Of a stretch of DNA of 64,000 nucleotides, positions 24,970-37,213 are shown one piece after another. Source of the DNA: Lithospermum erythrorhizon (taxonomy: Eukaryota; Streptophyta; Magnoliopsida; Boraginales; Boraginaceae); contig JADFUC010000478.1 of the NCBI GenBank assembly GCA_019722365.1, forward strand, positions 1 to 64,000. The letters run 5' to 3'. Position 1 is the first letter of the stretch; each line of letters begins with the position of its first letter. A program made the translations under genes and the position numbers. The notes beneath the pieces are model-generated. The model saw nothing but the letters and a program-made list of their open reading frames with translations, did no database searches and was not told the DNA's origin.

Positions 24970-27900
24970 AGATATCTTTGTTTTCCCGACGCTTTAACAC
25001 GCTGCGACTTGTTGGTTTAGTAAAAATTAGAAGCCGGATGGCCTACATTTACACTTTACATGCTTTACGACATATTTCTATCAGAGCATATCTGTCGGTG
25101 ATACTTTTCTAGAGTACGTGCTTGGATTTGTGATGTGCTCGAGTTTCCTTAAGCGAGCTATTGCCCCGATATTGTCCTGGCTTAAACTCAGGCAGTCCAC
25201 CGATATTTAGGTACCCCGCGCTTGAGTTACGATCTACGAACTTAACATCTGACGTCTTGCTTCTTTAGATATTTGACATTGCGATTTGCTTTCAGTTAAA
25301 TGGTAGAATCAAACATGATACCTACTGTTGAACTCCTCCAAGGAATCACGTTGGGGCAAAATACATATACGGAGAACGATGAGTGGTCTCAAATGGGTTT
25401 GGCTGGCGTCGGTGTACTGTCCTTTGCTAAACTCTTCATGCTCCACCATATACCAAGAAAGCATCTTTCAGTTCATGCCGAGATACTTCAAGATGCACTT
25501 TACTTTAATCTAGTGACCTGGTTAGCTTGGTATCTCTTAGTTTAAACTTGAATGCGTAAGACATCAGTGCAAGTGCTGGCAGCATGCTCACATGATGGAT
25601 CCTTTAGCCGAGGCGTAAGGCCATGTCACTTGGTCGTTCATCTCAGCGCTAGTAGTGGACAGCTCTGTGAGTTGAACTCCATGTCTGATAAAGGGGAGGT
25701 CCACTGTTGCAACTCGTGTTGAACGCTGCGTGCCTTGTTGCATAAGTATCAGCCAAAGTCCAATCGACCTCTGGCTCGATCTCGATGGATCTTTATTCCA
25801 AGTATATATTGTGCTTCGCGAAGTCCTTCGTTGAAACATTTGCACGACCAATCCTTGGTAGTTTAGTAACTCTCGTTGTTTCGATGATAAGTATGTCGTC
25901 GACATACGGGACTATGAATGATACGTAACTTCGGCTTACATGCTTGGCATACACAGATTCTTCTTCGTTCTTGATGAAACCAAACTCTTTGAATTGATTC
26001 ATCAAAAGCGTGGAGTCCCAAGCTAGCAGGATACTGCTTAAGACCATAAATGGACTTTTGCAGCTTGCGTACCTTAGGTCACTTTAGGACATGTAAAACT
26101 GGAGGTTGTACCCATTATGCTTCATACAAATTTCCATTCAAAGGCGGTCTTTCGTCCATTTGCCATATTTCATAGTCACGAAATGCGGCAATGGCTAAGA
26201 CCCCATCCGGATGGATTTAAGCATAGCCAGCAGCGAGTAAGTTTCGTCATAGTCCTCAGTGAACTTGTTTGAAACCTTCATTTTACAAATTAAACTTTGA
26301 AAACATCGGCGTTTTAAGTCTTTATCATGTTTCTTCTTAAATACCCGTTTACATTCAATGAGGCTGAGCCCCATTGGTAAATCTAACAAGGACAACACCG
26401 TTTTTTGGTACGCAGATCCATCTCCCGGTTGTATGGCTATTTGCGTTTGTCGGCGTCCTTTGCTGTGCATTGCTTGCTTTGCTAAAGAAGTGGGCTCGTC
26501 GCTTTCAATGATGAAAGCTTCGCGTACGGCGCTACGGTTTGTGGCGATCTGTTGGATCTCCCTAGTTGGGTGCTGCGGTTTCGCAATGGATCCAAACTGG
26601 GTCTTCTATAAAAGAAGGTTCGATTCTTGTGGTGTGTCGAGATGCCTCTGCATTAGATCATCGACATTGACTTCGTCGAGCAGCTTACGTGAAGATGAAC
26701 ACCCATTATGATCCTTGCGGACAAATATTCCCCTTTCAAAGGAATTCTCATGTTCTAACAATGAAGATTTTTTATTCTCACCCTTGAATTATTAGTAGCA
26801 AGCTGTTTCCAGGTATCTGTAAAATAGCATTTATCGGTTGGGCGCTTGAAGTGTATCTTTGTTAATCTGCTTAACATAAGCTTAGCGACCGAATGTTAGA
26901 AAACCCAACTTGGGAATCTTCCCCGAACCACATTTCATGGGGAGTTTTATCTGTACGGTTGGACATCTGTTTAAGGTAAGATGCCGCTTAGAAGTGCATA
27001 TCCCGAGAAATTAGCGGTAGATCGAATGGGCTCATCGTAGATCGAACCGTGTCAAGAAGGAGTTGGAATTTTCTCCCTTCCGAACCATTATCTTTGTGGG
27101 CGTTCTGGCTGAGTGAGTTGTGAAACAATACCACTCTCTAAAATGAGTATTGAACTTCGTCATTCACTCTATCAGGCCAAGATGTGTGTCTTTGTTCGGT
27201 GGTTTTTTCACTGCCGTTTTGGAACTCCTTGAATTTCTCAAAGGACTCGTGTTTGTGTCTCAAATGGATACACAAAACCGTATCTGTAGTCATCGATGGA
27301 AATGTAATGAAGTAGTTATAACCTCCCTCTTTAAGATGTTCATTGGCCCGCGTACATCGATATGTATGATCCCCCAATAAATCGCTTGCCACTAGGTTTA
27401 AGCAGGTGAAAGGCATTTTGGTCATTTTGCTGACCAAGACTTCGTACTTATCGTATGATTCATAATCGAAACCTTCAAGTATTCCACGGGTGGAGTTTCT
27501 TGATTTGGTTCTCGTTAATGTGACTGGTCTGCTGATACCATAGGTATGTTTGGTTTAGTCGTTGGAAGCATTCCGTTTAAGTTTATGTTATATGACTCGT
27601 GTCTATGCAAGCGTCTGATTCATTTTGAAGGAGGCGGTACCAAATACTACCCGTTCTACGGTGATCCTAAATTCATCGGGATCTGTGAAAATGAAAAACC
27701 ATCATTATTCAGAAACGAGGGGAAATAGAAATAATATTCACCTGCAAATTACGGTACATAGTAATCGAATCAGTTCAAAACAAGGCCCATGGGAAAATTT
27801 AAACTAATGGATCCCTCTGCCCAAGGGCATGACCGCACCATTCCCTTTGTGATCCATTTCCCTCTTTCGGAGTCTTCTTGATTGAGCTCATATTACGATA

Positions 27901-28783
27901 ATAGGGGCTTATGACCGGTGTCTAGCGCCAGTAAATTAGAAGTTGTCTGAGCTTGATAACATAAATACACAATGAAATTTGACGGTCGTGAAACCATTTA
28001 TTTCTATAAATACGTGAACTTCACAATTAGGCTTCCGATGACCCAAGTTTTACGCAATAAGCAAACTTGCCAATGTCTTTACTAAGCTCTCCTTTCCGAC
28101 CTTGGGATTACTGAACCGCGCTTTGCCGATAACAAGCTTCTTTTTCTTCTTGAATTTCTTCTTGTTTCTAAAGCAGAAGGAGTAGAATTTTAGTCTTACC
28201 CGGGTTCGTCTCGACGTCGTGACCATCTTATGTAGTTCGTTTAGAATAACTCAAACTTGCATATTGAAGTTCCATGGCGGAGAATTTATGCAGAAGAGAC
28301 TTCGGGGATGAGATCCTTGGTAGTTAACAGAGCTTGGTGCCCAGGCGTTGAGTCAAATCAGCAACCAATCATTTTAATGACCTGAGAACTGCGGCACATC
28401 GTTCTGACTTTATCCACGAAACCTGAAGACGATTAATGTCATATCTCTTTGTTTAACTTGGCTGGAATAATTCCTCGAAGTTGCGGTATATGTCATATCT
28501 TTGCCACACTTTCATATTGAATTTGGAGCAGAAGTTCCATATTGGCAACATGAACATTGGGCATCCTGAGGATCGGACTTGTGCTTTTTGTAGGATCCAC
28601 TTTTCGATGGGAGGCGCTACCGATGGGATTCGCGAGAACATATTGTTAAACACGTATTCGATCTACTTGAGAATGATTCTCAGTTTCGAGACCACTTCGT
28701 CAAAATTGAGTTATTCGACTTGCACTTTTTTCAAGTCTTTGGCGAAACAAGTTCTTAGGAGTAAACGATGAAGTATTAGCCAT
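24970..28783 (-). pseudogene. gag-pol of copia A-1, frameshifted
   Basis: Gag starts at 28783 with MANTSSFTPKNLF. Then a degenerate CCHC knuckle near 28030-28075, and protease-like LDTGH near 27930. Integrase reads GGYNYFITFPSMT and FEKFKEFQN (27160-27330). RT shows CKRVFKKK and DYDETYSLLAMLKSIR (26215-26410), IYGLKQ near 26050, and the catalytic PYVDDILII at 25888-25915. RNase H follows as KCILKYLRRTKDAF-like and GYVFC text (25340-25510) and SKHVL near 25110. Together these make a Gag-Pol polyprotein of the Ty1/copia type. Many indels and stops; YVDD itself is intact. Domain positions are approximate. Confidence 0.85.
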
Positions 28784-29429
28784 AATTCTACAAGAGAATA
28801 AATAAAATGGAAAATAGGTGATATTATCATTAAAAAAACTTACAAATAAATTGTAAAGTAAATACTAATACTTCAAATCTCCCACGAGAAATATATTAGT
28901 ATCGAGACCTATGCCTTAAATTCAACGGCTGCTGCTACATTTGAATCAGTTATAATAGTAGGTTGTCAACAATTATAAAACTATATAACTTCTTGTGTAT
29001 TTAGCGTCTCTGAATCTTTACTGACATTGTATATAGAAAACACATTAAGCGTACCAATTAAACGAAGTCTTACTTGGATTGATCATCCCCGAAAGAAAGC
29101 CCACAACGTTAATTAAAATCCAGCAAACCTGATCCATTGTCATATCAAATGCAACATTGCTTAACACCGCCCCGTCGGTGTGCCTAATTGATGCAATTGA
29201 TTGCCTGACTTTAAAATTAACTTGATACTTTGCTTAAATTTTTAATTGGTGAGATTATTATTACTTTGTTTTCATTTACTCATGCATACTAGCACATAAT
29301 CCATGTCATGCGACATGAAAAAATAAAACAAGTAATGCGCATTCAAGATATACGATATGGCCTAGAACCTATTCTAGTATTTATGCAATACTAACATAAG
29401 TCCTAATTATTGTATCTTGTATACAGTTA
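28784..29429 (-). other. 5' leader of copia A-1, partly deleted
   Basis: Homologous to 59340-60000 in A-2 (shared aagcgtaccaattaaac, gcgttaattaaaatc, aaatttttaattggtgagat). The leader then jumps straight into LTR sequence near 29430. About 1.4 kb of leader plus the PBS that A-2 retains (60000-61480) are missing. Confidence 0.65.
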
Positions 29430-30183
29430 CGCGGAAGGTTGAATCAGAATGATTTATGCTGAAATAACGAGGATAGACGAAACCAAACCCAAGAAAAATT
29501 CTTGGAGAATTTCGACCAAGCGAGGCGGCTACTTAGGGTTTTTTTGATGAAAAGGATTTACAAACATGTCATGAAAACCTAAAGTTTTCTTATATAGGAG
29601 CTAGGTTAAAAGCAAACCCGATAGAGAGCCCGTTAAGTATTAGCTTGACTCGTTAAGCGTATTTGGATTCGTTAAGATACTAATGAGTTGCTAATAAGGT
29701 TGAACTATTTAATTGGCTTAATTAAATAGTAATGATCGATATCGATAATCTTTCAAGTTATTATTAATACTAAAATTACTCGAACCAATTAAATAACTAA
29801 TGGTGATTCTATTTATTCAATCGATATTCTACATAAAATGTAGAACCACTTTGTAATTGAAATACATTTCTCGATTATCTGATTCTCTTTAATTTCATAC
29901 ATGAAATATAACTTCAGCGTCCTTGTATGTGTGTGACCTTCCCCGAAGCAGATATGGCTAAGTTGTATAATAATAATAATTGACGATTACTATTATTTAT
30001 AGCGATTAATAGTAAGATCTGATAGCTGTAACCCATAAATTATCATGAGAACCCGCACTATTAATATCTGATTACTAAGTTGAACACTAAGTTACGATGG
30101 TCACATTTAACCCAATGGTAAATGAATTGTCTATGATTGTCCTGACGGGCATAATAAATGAAATCAATTCGTTGATTTTGACA
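29430..30183 (-). repeat. Truncated 5' LTR of copia A-1
   Basis: Matches the 3' LTR from aggttgaatca (about 29440) to the terminal gttgattttgaca. The ~230 bp of U5 seen at 23182-23410 are absent. The right end is followed directly by the TSD aagtt. Confidence 0.85.
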
Positions 30184-30249
30184 AAGTTTACCGATTGGAC
30201 CATGAGGGTACCCTACCGAACTTTCCTTTGTCTCGTCAATTTTAAATTA

Positions 30250-30741
30250 CATACGTCCCCCGCTGATAGCGGGGAATAAATGGGTATATGGATGTGCTGC
30301 GCTGGCGTTGCTAATGTTAGTCCGTTGACAAAGTGCTTCGTACCGACTTAGATTGTTGTGGGCTGTGAAGGCCAGCCTCGGGGAGATATTCAATCTTGTT
30401 TCTCGGGGGACCATAGAATCCACACTTGAGACTCTCTCACGAGTGGCTGCTTTCAATTGACTTGACTCGGGTGCGCTTCCTCGGATCATGTGTGCGCTAC
30501 GACCGTGAAGGCTGCCGGGGCACAGAGGCACTATGCTTATGCATGTGGCTTGTACCGCGAGTCAAACTCGCTTCAGTTTATGGCCGCAAAAATTGACCCG
30601 GACATTTGGGGTTATAAATTATAGTAAGGCTGATCCGCTGATCACACGCAGGATGAGCACAAAGTATGACGAGCCGGGCGACCAGAGGAGCACTCTGCCG
30701 GCTTCTCTGTCCCCGAGGATGCCTTGTCGGCCCCTTTATTT
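30250..30741 (-). pseudogene. RNase H fragment of the Tat-like element
   Basis: Lies between two copia insertions. Minus-strand text across frames includes KLSEFDSRYKPH-like residues near 30560-30590 and LAFTAHNNLSRYEAL at 30330-30375. These match Tat RNase H (WAIELSEFDIxYKPR; LxFxATNNxAEYEAL). This links the left and right parts of the split element. Confidence 0.65.
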
Positions 30742-31645
30742 TGGTGTTCTGAAAATTATAATCAAGTTGCCTAATCTTAGGATAAAGATCCCGGAATGCT
30801 ACGGATTGTACAAAAGCCAATAAATAGAATTGGTACAAGTGTGTACCTTTTGGTCGAACAAATCAGTAAATACGAATTAAATTGCTCGCGATACTCAAGC
30901 GTATCTCTGAATCATCCACACAAGCAAATTGCCGAACTCTTACGGGCGTTTTTGGTAGAGCGGCAGAAGTATAAACTAGGAATAAAAGGATAGAAGAAAA
31001 AACTTGTTTTTATTCCTAAGAGGGTCGGCTATTTTGATAGTGGTGGAGAGAGTTTTGATTTCTTGTAAATCAAATATGAGCATTAGTTTTAGTTGTGTTG
31101 AATTAAGCCACTTAAATAGGCAAACACTTGAGAGTTTCAAGGAGATAAAATCTCCTCAAAACTCTATCATTGAGTCCTCGGGATTCGATTTTCCGTCCCG
31201 AATGTTTCCTTCATGTTTCACTTCATACTCGGGAAGTTTATAATACATTTATTATATAGTTCGGTTTACTGTTTGTGTGTGACCTCTTAGGACGAATTGA
31301 CAAGAGTAATATATTAAACAATATTAACCGACTATTATATTAATATATAGATTACGAGCGGACCCTAGTAAGCCATCGTAACCCCTAATGTCAATACGTT
31401 AATCCTAAAATACTAATTGTCTAACAATTAATATGTATTGAACTTACATATATATATATAATTTGAATGAACTTACTATTGTATTAATGTATAGAATACT
31501 AATTGTCTAACAATTAATATGTATTGAACTTATATAAATATATATAAAATATATATATATGTAATTTGAATGAATAAATTGGTTGTACAATCTAAATTGT
31601 TCAACTGGCATTGTATGAGATCGCATTTCTCATATTTCCAACACT
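30742..31645 (-). repeat. 3' LTR of the copia B derivative
   Basis: 904 bp, collinear with 34936-35743 (shared aagtgtgtaccttttggtcg, atgagcattagttttagttg, actcgggaagtttataatac). Contains an extra AT-rich duplication near 31425-31565, where actaattgtctaacaattaa appears twice. Confidence 0.88.
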
Positions 31646-32012
31646 CCCACTTGCCCTTGGACGATTTCAACGATTCCTTCGATACGCGATTTCCAGCGGT
31701 CAAGCTTTGGTAAGAAATGTGTCACCAAACTCTCGCACCCGCAGTTTCCTTGGTAATGGACAGGTTAATGTGATATCCAACTCATAGCTGGTGGTGGCCA
31801 CCAAATCACCCTTAACTCCCCAAGATTACAGAAATCTACCGATTTATCCGGTTGTATGAATCCCCTATTGTACCTAGGTTCCATTTATACTCTTATAGTA
31901 TACCCAATCCTTTGTCGTTATGATCCTCCTGTTACAGAGGACGTTTGACAAGGTCAAAGCACATTACTCCAGTACTTATGAAACCTTGTTACTCAGGTCT
32001 AAGAATCTCCAT

Positions 32013-32155
32013 AAATAAGAATTAATAAAAAACGAGCATACATAAGAATTAATAAAAAAACGAGCATACATAAAAAACGAGCATACATAAGAAAACGAGC
32101 ATACATAAGAAAAAACGAGCATACATAAAAAACGAGCATACATAAGAATGTTCTT
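32013..32155 (-). repeat. Short tandem repeat, six copies of acgagcatacata
   Basis: Six copies of a 13-base core separated by 4-13 bases of A-rich spacer (aaaaa, agaaa, agaattaataaaa). It lies in the non-coding part of the copia B derivative between gag and 3' LTR. Spacer lengths vary with A-runs, as expected from slippage. Confidence 0.85.
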
Positions 32156-32592
32156 AGGAGATGAGATTTCAAGTTACTTTAGTTGAATTCTTATGAGCAT
32201 ACATACTATGATAAGTTGATGTTGGTCTAACTAACATGATGGAGATATTGTATCGTTTGTATCTTTTATGTAAGGATTAATAAACAATGAGTTGAATTAA
32301 TCTCAATGCATAAAATAAAACATCCATGTTCAAAACATAAATGAAAATGTCGTTCCTGATCAAAACAGGAAGCTAACTAGACAATACGTGTAATGAAACA
32401 GTAGTCTAAAACAAAACGATAAAAAGTTGGTCCTCTGGTGTCGTCTCATAACGCTCCAGGTGGTCTGCACCATCTTCAGCAATCTTCTACTCTGACCTGC
32501 ACATTTTGAAAAAGTGTCAGTATAACGATTAATGTCAACAGCATTATCGTATCAGAAATGAAGTATCTCAAGTCATAATATGACTCTACCTC

Positions 32593-33226
32593 TCAAGACG
32601 GATCTGTGATAGTATCACGTCTCAATCCAGGTGGAAAAGTCCTCTTGGCATATGTCCTTGCTCTCCTCTTAGGAGCTCGCACATGTCCGTCATTACGTGA
32701 CTGCCCGCCCATCTCTCTACTTTCTTTAAACCTCAAAGCGCCCGGAGTGAAGCATAATCTTTCTATATCCCTTTCGTATTTGTCATTTATGATGCTCTCA
32801 TAAATCAGAAACAAAGCGAAGCTGGCTCTCACTGGATCGTGTACAGACCTGAATCCAGGAGAGTCCTCGGGATATATACCTTGAATGATATCCTTCGCCA
32901 ACACCCCTGGTATTGAAATTCCCGAGTACCGGAGTAGCTCGATCAACTTCATCATATCAGACATGTGGGAATTCTGTTCATTCAGGTTAACTAATCTGCA
33001 GAATATTTTGAAATGCCTTAGACTTCAGCCTTTGTACGAAGTCGAACTTTAGCTGATCGAATATGTCTTTGGGTTCTGAGAACGCGAATCTCTCCTTGAA
33101 GCTGTCGTTCATGCACACTTGCATTACATATCTGGCTTCATTCGAATCTTTCAAGTGCTTCAGGTATTCTTGCTTTAAGTGAAAGGGATAACTGTCCATA
33201 GGAATTATTGGGATTTTCCTCTCCAA
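32593..33226 (-). pseudogene. Copia-type gag of the family B derivative
   Basis: Two minus-strand frames. 32987-33226 reads PIIPMDSYPFHLKQEYLKHL and FDQLKFDFVQRLKSKAF; 32593-32964 continues with MKLIELLRYSGISIPGVLAK and DIIQGIYPEDSPGF. This is the pattern of plant copia gag (UBN2/DUF4219 type): a helical capsid with LKxxFxxQARxxRF and MxxxIExLxxLGxPxxxxLAxDLILxSLPxSY. A frame break falls near 32975. Its presence without pol suggests capsid supplied in cis and enzymes in trans. A basic tail (PKRRARTYAKR) ends the second frame. Confidence 0.7.
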
Positions 33227-34935
33227 TACATATCATTTGTCCTCAATTTGAAGGACTATTTTGAGTCGTCACGGCATCGGAAACTTCCATAATAACTATT
33301 GTAGAAAGTCTATAAGGAACAACTTAATCTATATGTCATAAAATATTTTATAATTGGATAATAGAATAACTATACTAGTGTTTACAATCCCACTAAACAC
33401 CACAGTATTCAGAACTTACAACAGCAAATGAGCGGCAACACGCGCAACATTTTCGTTTTAAACAATCTAAGCAAGCGTACTATCACACTATTAAGACTAT
33501 CATAATCTTGGAATTACCAAGAGTTCAACTTAGACTATGTTGGTAATCTTTTATGTCAACGGGTCCACGTCGTACATTGGAAATCACCGTAAAATCTTGA
33601 GCGTAAATTCGAGTGAAAGTGTAGGCTCGAGGTTCTTGAGCAATGGCTTAGACTATTCCGTGAGGGGTGTGGCCTCCCGGATGTGGCGTACGTCTTGTGA
33701 GCCCGTGCACCTAGAGTAGATCCGGTCGACTTGACATTTTGGCATGACATTAGGTGCTTATTTATTAGGTGGGATTTATAATATTTTATTAATTCTTATG
33801 ACCATGTATCGATCAAACAAGCCAAAAGAATACACCCGTGAATCTTAAGGAAAATATAATACTTTATTGGAGATTGTGATATAATTATTAGTTGGAAATA
33901 TTTCTAAACTATACTTGGTTCATCGCGCTATTTTCAGTTATTTATTCTTTAAGGTGGATTAATATTTTTAATAATTAATTATTACGATTAGTATCCCAAG
34001 TTTTTAATGCATTTTTATAAATATAAGACTAAAACACCTTAAGTAAAATAGTATTTATAGGCCTATTATCTATATAATATAATAATATATCACAAGGTCC
34101 ATGAAATCCATCAAATATATCATATTATATTATGCATGACAAATAATCAACATTATATTTAAACATACATGACATGGATAGGCAAATAATGTAGGCACAG
34201 AACATGTCAAGAACAAACATCAAATGAAATGAACTATTTAATTTGTCTAAGTGTAAAGTCACTAGTAATCTAATTCTAGTGTTTATTTAATATCTAATAT
34301 TAAAATATATTTAGAACTATCCAAAAATACGTGTTTTACACTCATGATGATTAATCCTTAAATTATGTTATAATTCGAAACTCCAATTATCTAATAATTT
34401 TAGGTCTCGATCCTAATTAAATCAAGTTCGAAATATTATGATTAAACCAAATTGAAATTAGAAATTAATTGGCCTAAGTCCATTGGCTTTAATTAGCTTT
34501 AATTGATTCCAAGAAATATTTTAATCACATTAAATCCGGACGGGTCGGCAAGCGGGTTGAGTCAAGTCAAAGCAGGTTTGACGGGTCAAGCGGCAACCGT
34601 TTGACCGGAATCCTTTCGGTTGACTTCGACTCGATGGCGTCGCGCTGGCGTCAGCCTAGGCGGGCGTCATCACTTGGCGTCGGCTAGGCGGCGTAGTAGT
34701 CAATCGGTTGACTTTTTACGTTTGACTCAGTCGGAGCAGAATCGATGGTTTTTACTCGTTTCAATTAATAAGGTGACATAAAAATTAATTCATAAAAATT
34801 CTTAAAAATCAAAAATATTATTTGAAGATTTTTCACATTAAAAAATTTCAAAAATAATTAACTTTTAATCATATTTGGTATTTATTAAATAATTATAATG
34901 TAATCACGTAACTTAGGCTTCCAGGAGCCCCTTGT
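33227..34935 (-). other. Long 5' leader of the copia B derivative
   Basis: 1.7 kb, AT-rich, without coding similarity. A GC-rich block lies at about 34545-34745 (cgggtcgg, ggcgtcgcgctggcgtcag). Homologous in reverse orientation to 42930-43300 (shared aatatttttgattttt and following gaattt). Confidence 0.55.
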
Positions 34936-35743
34936 TGGTGTTCTAAGCGTATAATCAAGTTAAAGTTAGCGGATAAAGAATCGAGAATGCTCACAGTTAT
35001 ATGAAATAATAATCCATTACTTTACAAGTGTGTACCTTTTGGTCGAACAAATCAATAAGCCGGCGGAATTAAATTGCTCTAATGCTTAAGCGAGTATCTC
35101 TAAGATCGTCCACACCATCAAATGACCCGAACTCTTCCGTACGTTTTACTAGAACCCTTGAAGTATAAACTAGGAATAAAAGTGTGGAATTGTTTTTCTT
35201 CCTAAGGGGGTCGGCTATTTTAATAGTAGTGGAGAGAGTTTTGATTTCTTGTAAATCAAATATGAGCATTAGTTTTAGTTGTGTTGAATTAAGCCACTTA
35301 AAATGAGGAAACCTTGAGAGTATCAAAGGAGATCAAATCTCCTGTATGTCGTCTCCGCCTGTAGAGGCTAAATTGAGTCCCTCGAGGATTCGATTTTTCG
35401 TCTCGAATGTTTCCTTCGTGTTTCACTTTATACTCGGGAAGTTTATAATACATTTATTATATAATTAGGTTTAATGTTTGTGTGTGACCTTTTAGGGCCA
35501 GTGTGAGTAATATATTCATGATATTAACTTTACTGTATTAATATATAAATTACAGAGCGGACCTAGTAAGCCATCGTAACCCCATTGTCAATACGTTATT
35601 CCTAAAATTCTAATTGTCCTAACGAATTAATAATGTTGAACTTACATATATATATATATATGGATATAATTTGAATGAGTAAATCGGTTGTACAATCTAA
35701 ATTGTTCACGGGCATTTTATAGTAATTTCTCATATTTTCAACA
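34936..35743 (-). repeat. 5' LTR of the copia B derivative
   Basis: 808 bp, homologous to 30742-31645, ending on the plus strand with catattttcaaca at 35743. Carries the family block tgtttgtgtgtgacc (about 35475-35490). Confidence 0.88.
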
Positions 35744-35759
35744 CTCATGACTCATTTGT

Positions 35760-36500
35760 GTGTCTGTTGGCTCTTCCCACCTCGAGGAACCTTTTCATGG
35801 CGGACTCATTCTCTGATGTGGGAAATCTGGCCGCTATTTCAGGCCCCAGCGAGGAGCACGAAGGTACTTCTTGAGCTCCTGGAACGACTACTCACGGTCC
35901 GAGGTTCATTCGAACTCTTTCAATTTTTTGATCGCCTTATAGAAGGGTAGGCTCCGATCCCCGGCTCTAGATATGAACCTAGTCAAGGCCGCGATCCCTA
36001 AAATTGTTTGAGTCTTTGAAATTGCATTTTACGGTCGTAATTTTTTCAGATTTGGCTCTATTCCTCTAAAGGTGATCATGTATCCGAGGAATTTCCCCGA
36101 GGTCACCCTAAAGACACATTTGTCCGGGTTGATCTTAGCTTGTGCTGCTCCAAGTTCTCGAAGATTTTCACGAGGGTTGGCCATGATCCTCAGCCTCCCG
36201 GCTCTTGATGAGCATGTCATCCACTTAGATCTCCATATTCCGACCAATGCAGGTAGTGAACACCTTGTTGACCATCCGGTATATTTGCATTCTTTAAGCC
36301 CAAAAGCCGTAACTTTCAGCTGGTGAATGCCGTACTCGGTTATAAATGTAGTCTTTCGTAGATACTCTGCCATGAATATGATGATATCCTCGGAAGTCAA
36401 GAAGTCCACACCTTTACCATGCCTTGGAATCCACGGCCCGATCAATGCTATGATGATATTCTCTGAGGACCGTATAGGCATTTCCATTTACCTCGGTATA
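35760..36500 (-). pseudogene. RT region of the Tat-like element
   Basis: Minus strand. TTFITEYGIHQLKVTAFGLK (36280-36370) is the RT fingers/palm text, followed by NMEI-stop-VDDMLIKS (36200-36240), where the YVDD tyrosine codon has become TAA. Then QAKINPDKCVF and TSGKFLGYMITFRGIEPN (36045-36160). Farther left, frames read KLKEFEW-type and APPLL-type remnants of the RNase H connection. The copia LTR cuts it at 35743. Confidence 0.85.
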
Positions 36501-37080
36501 GTACGTCTTGAAGACCTTGGTTGGGTCTCCTTCATCAAAAGGAACACTCCGCACTTCTTTATGCGGTCGCCCCTTATTCGGACTTTCCTCCGGAACATGC
36601 ATGGTGCATGCGTTCCGGTCCCTTGGCTCATCGGGCCTCTTGGATGTGGAACTCGTCTCCATCTGAGCCTTGATCCAATTCGTGGAGGCCAGGTAGCATG
36701 CCCTGACCTTCTTCTGACTCCCTTGTATCTCCCCGGTCCCATATCGTGTTGGAAACTTCATCTTAAGATGAATCTTGGAGATCACAACCTCAAAGCTGTG
36801 GCCAGCGTGGGCAGTGCAGTGATATCGTTGTATGCCCGCTTGACATGTCGAATGTGTTAACCTCCGCGTATTAAATGGCGTACGGCGGATCCTTCCCCAT
36901 GGTAACCATGAGGCTCGCGACACCTAGTGGACTCACAACATTACCTGCGAACCCTACCAATGAGGTGGCCACTGCCAGATCGTCCCTTATCCCCCGACTT
37001 AAGGTATGCATCCGAGGAACGAGAATATCAACTCGGCTCGGTATCCGCGCTTTGACATCGGCCCACCTCAAAGTTTGCAA
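36414..37080 (-). pseudogene. Protease and protease-RT linker of the Tat-like element
   Basis: SRVDILVPRMHTLSRGIRDD with LVGFAGNVVSPLGVASL (36890-37040) matches the Tat retropepsin core (DxGSSADIL, LVGFxGxxVxPxGxIxLP). After a break, the minus frame 36414-36923 reads MKFPTRYGTGEIQGSQKKVR, then ACYLAS and a polar stretch (ETSSTSKRPDEPRDRNACTM) leading to PFDEGDPTKVFK. These match the Tat segment KFPTxxGVGxVxGxQxxARxCY. The DTG active site itself is not intact in the readable frame. Confidence 0.75.
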
Positions 37081-37213
37081 TCACCTAGATGATCACTATA
37101 GGATCCTTATGGGGGCACTCAACCCCCTCAAATTCCTTCCGGGAGAAAGAGCGAGGTCCGGGGCACAAGGGGTGTGCTCTGCCGTGACTACATACATATC
37201 GTTTCACTTATAA

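Larger units (their letters stand above)
23182..30183 (-). mobile_element. Copia family A element A-1 (Ty1/copia), minus strand, with TSD aagtt
   Basis: Pentamer aagtt lies at 23177-23181 and again at 30184-30188, flanking LTR sequence exactly. Internal minus-strand order is gag, zinc knuckle, protease, integrase, RT, RNase H (28783 down to about 24970), the Ty1/copia order. The 3' LTR is complete (23182-24174); the 5' LTR (about 29430-30183) has lost its U5 end and PBS. Inserted into the RNase H region of the Tat-like element. Confidence 0.92.
30742..35743 (-). mobile_element. Copia family B derivative, minus strand, gag-only (non-autonomous)
   Basis: Two related LTRs (30742-31645 and 34936-35743), each starting TGTT on the minus strand and ending ..GAACACCA. 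A minus-strand polypurine tract ccaagggcaagtgggag (31646-31662) abuts the left LTR. The 3.3 kb interior carries only a gag-like region (32593-33226); no integrase, RT or RNase H motif was found. It sits between the RT and RNase H parts of the Tat-like element. Flanking pentamers (tattt, ctcat) do not match, so edges may have decayed. Confidence 0.8.

Noticed and set aside
32013..32155. CRISPR-like array
   Set aside because: Units are 13 bases with A-rich, non-unique spacers, in a plant retroelement; a slippage tandem repeat.
36327..36860. 177-codon plus-strand ORF
   Set aside because: It overlaps the minus-strand Tat protease-RT linker, whose minus frames match known domain text; the plus frame has none. 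Antisense shadow.
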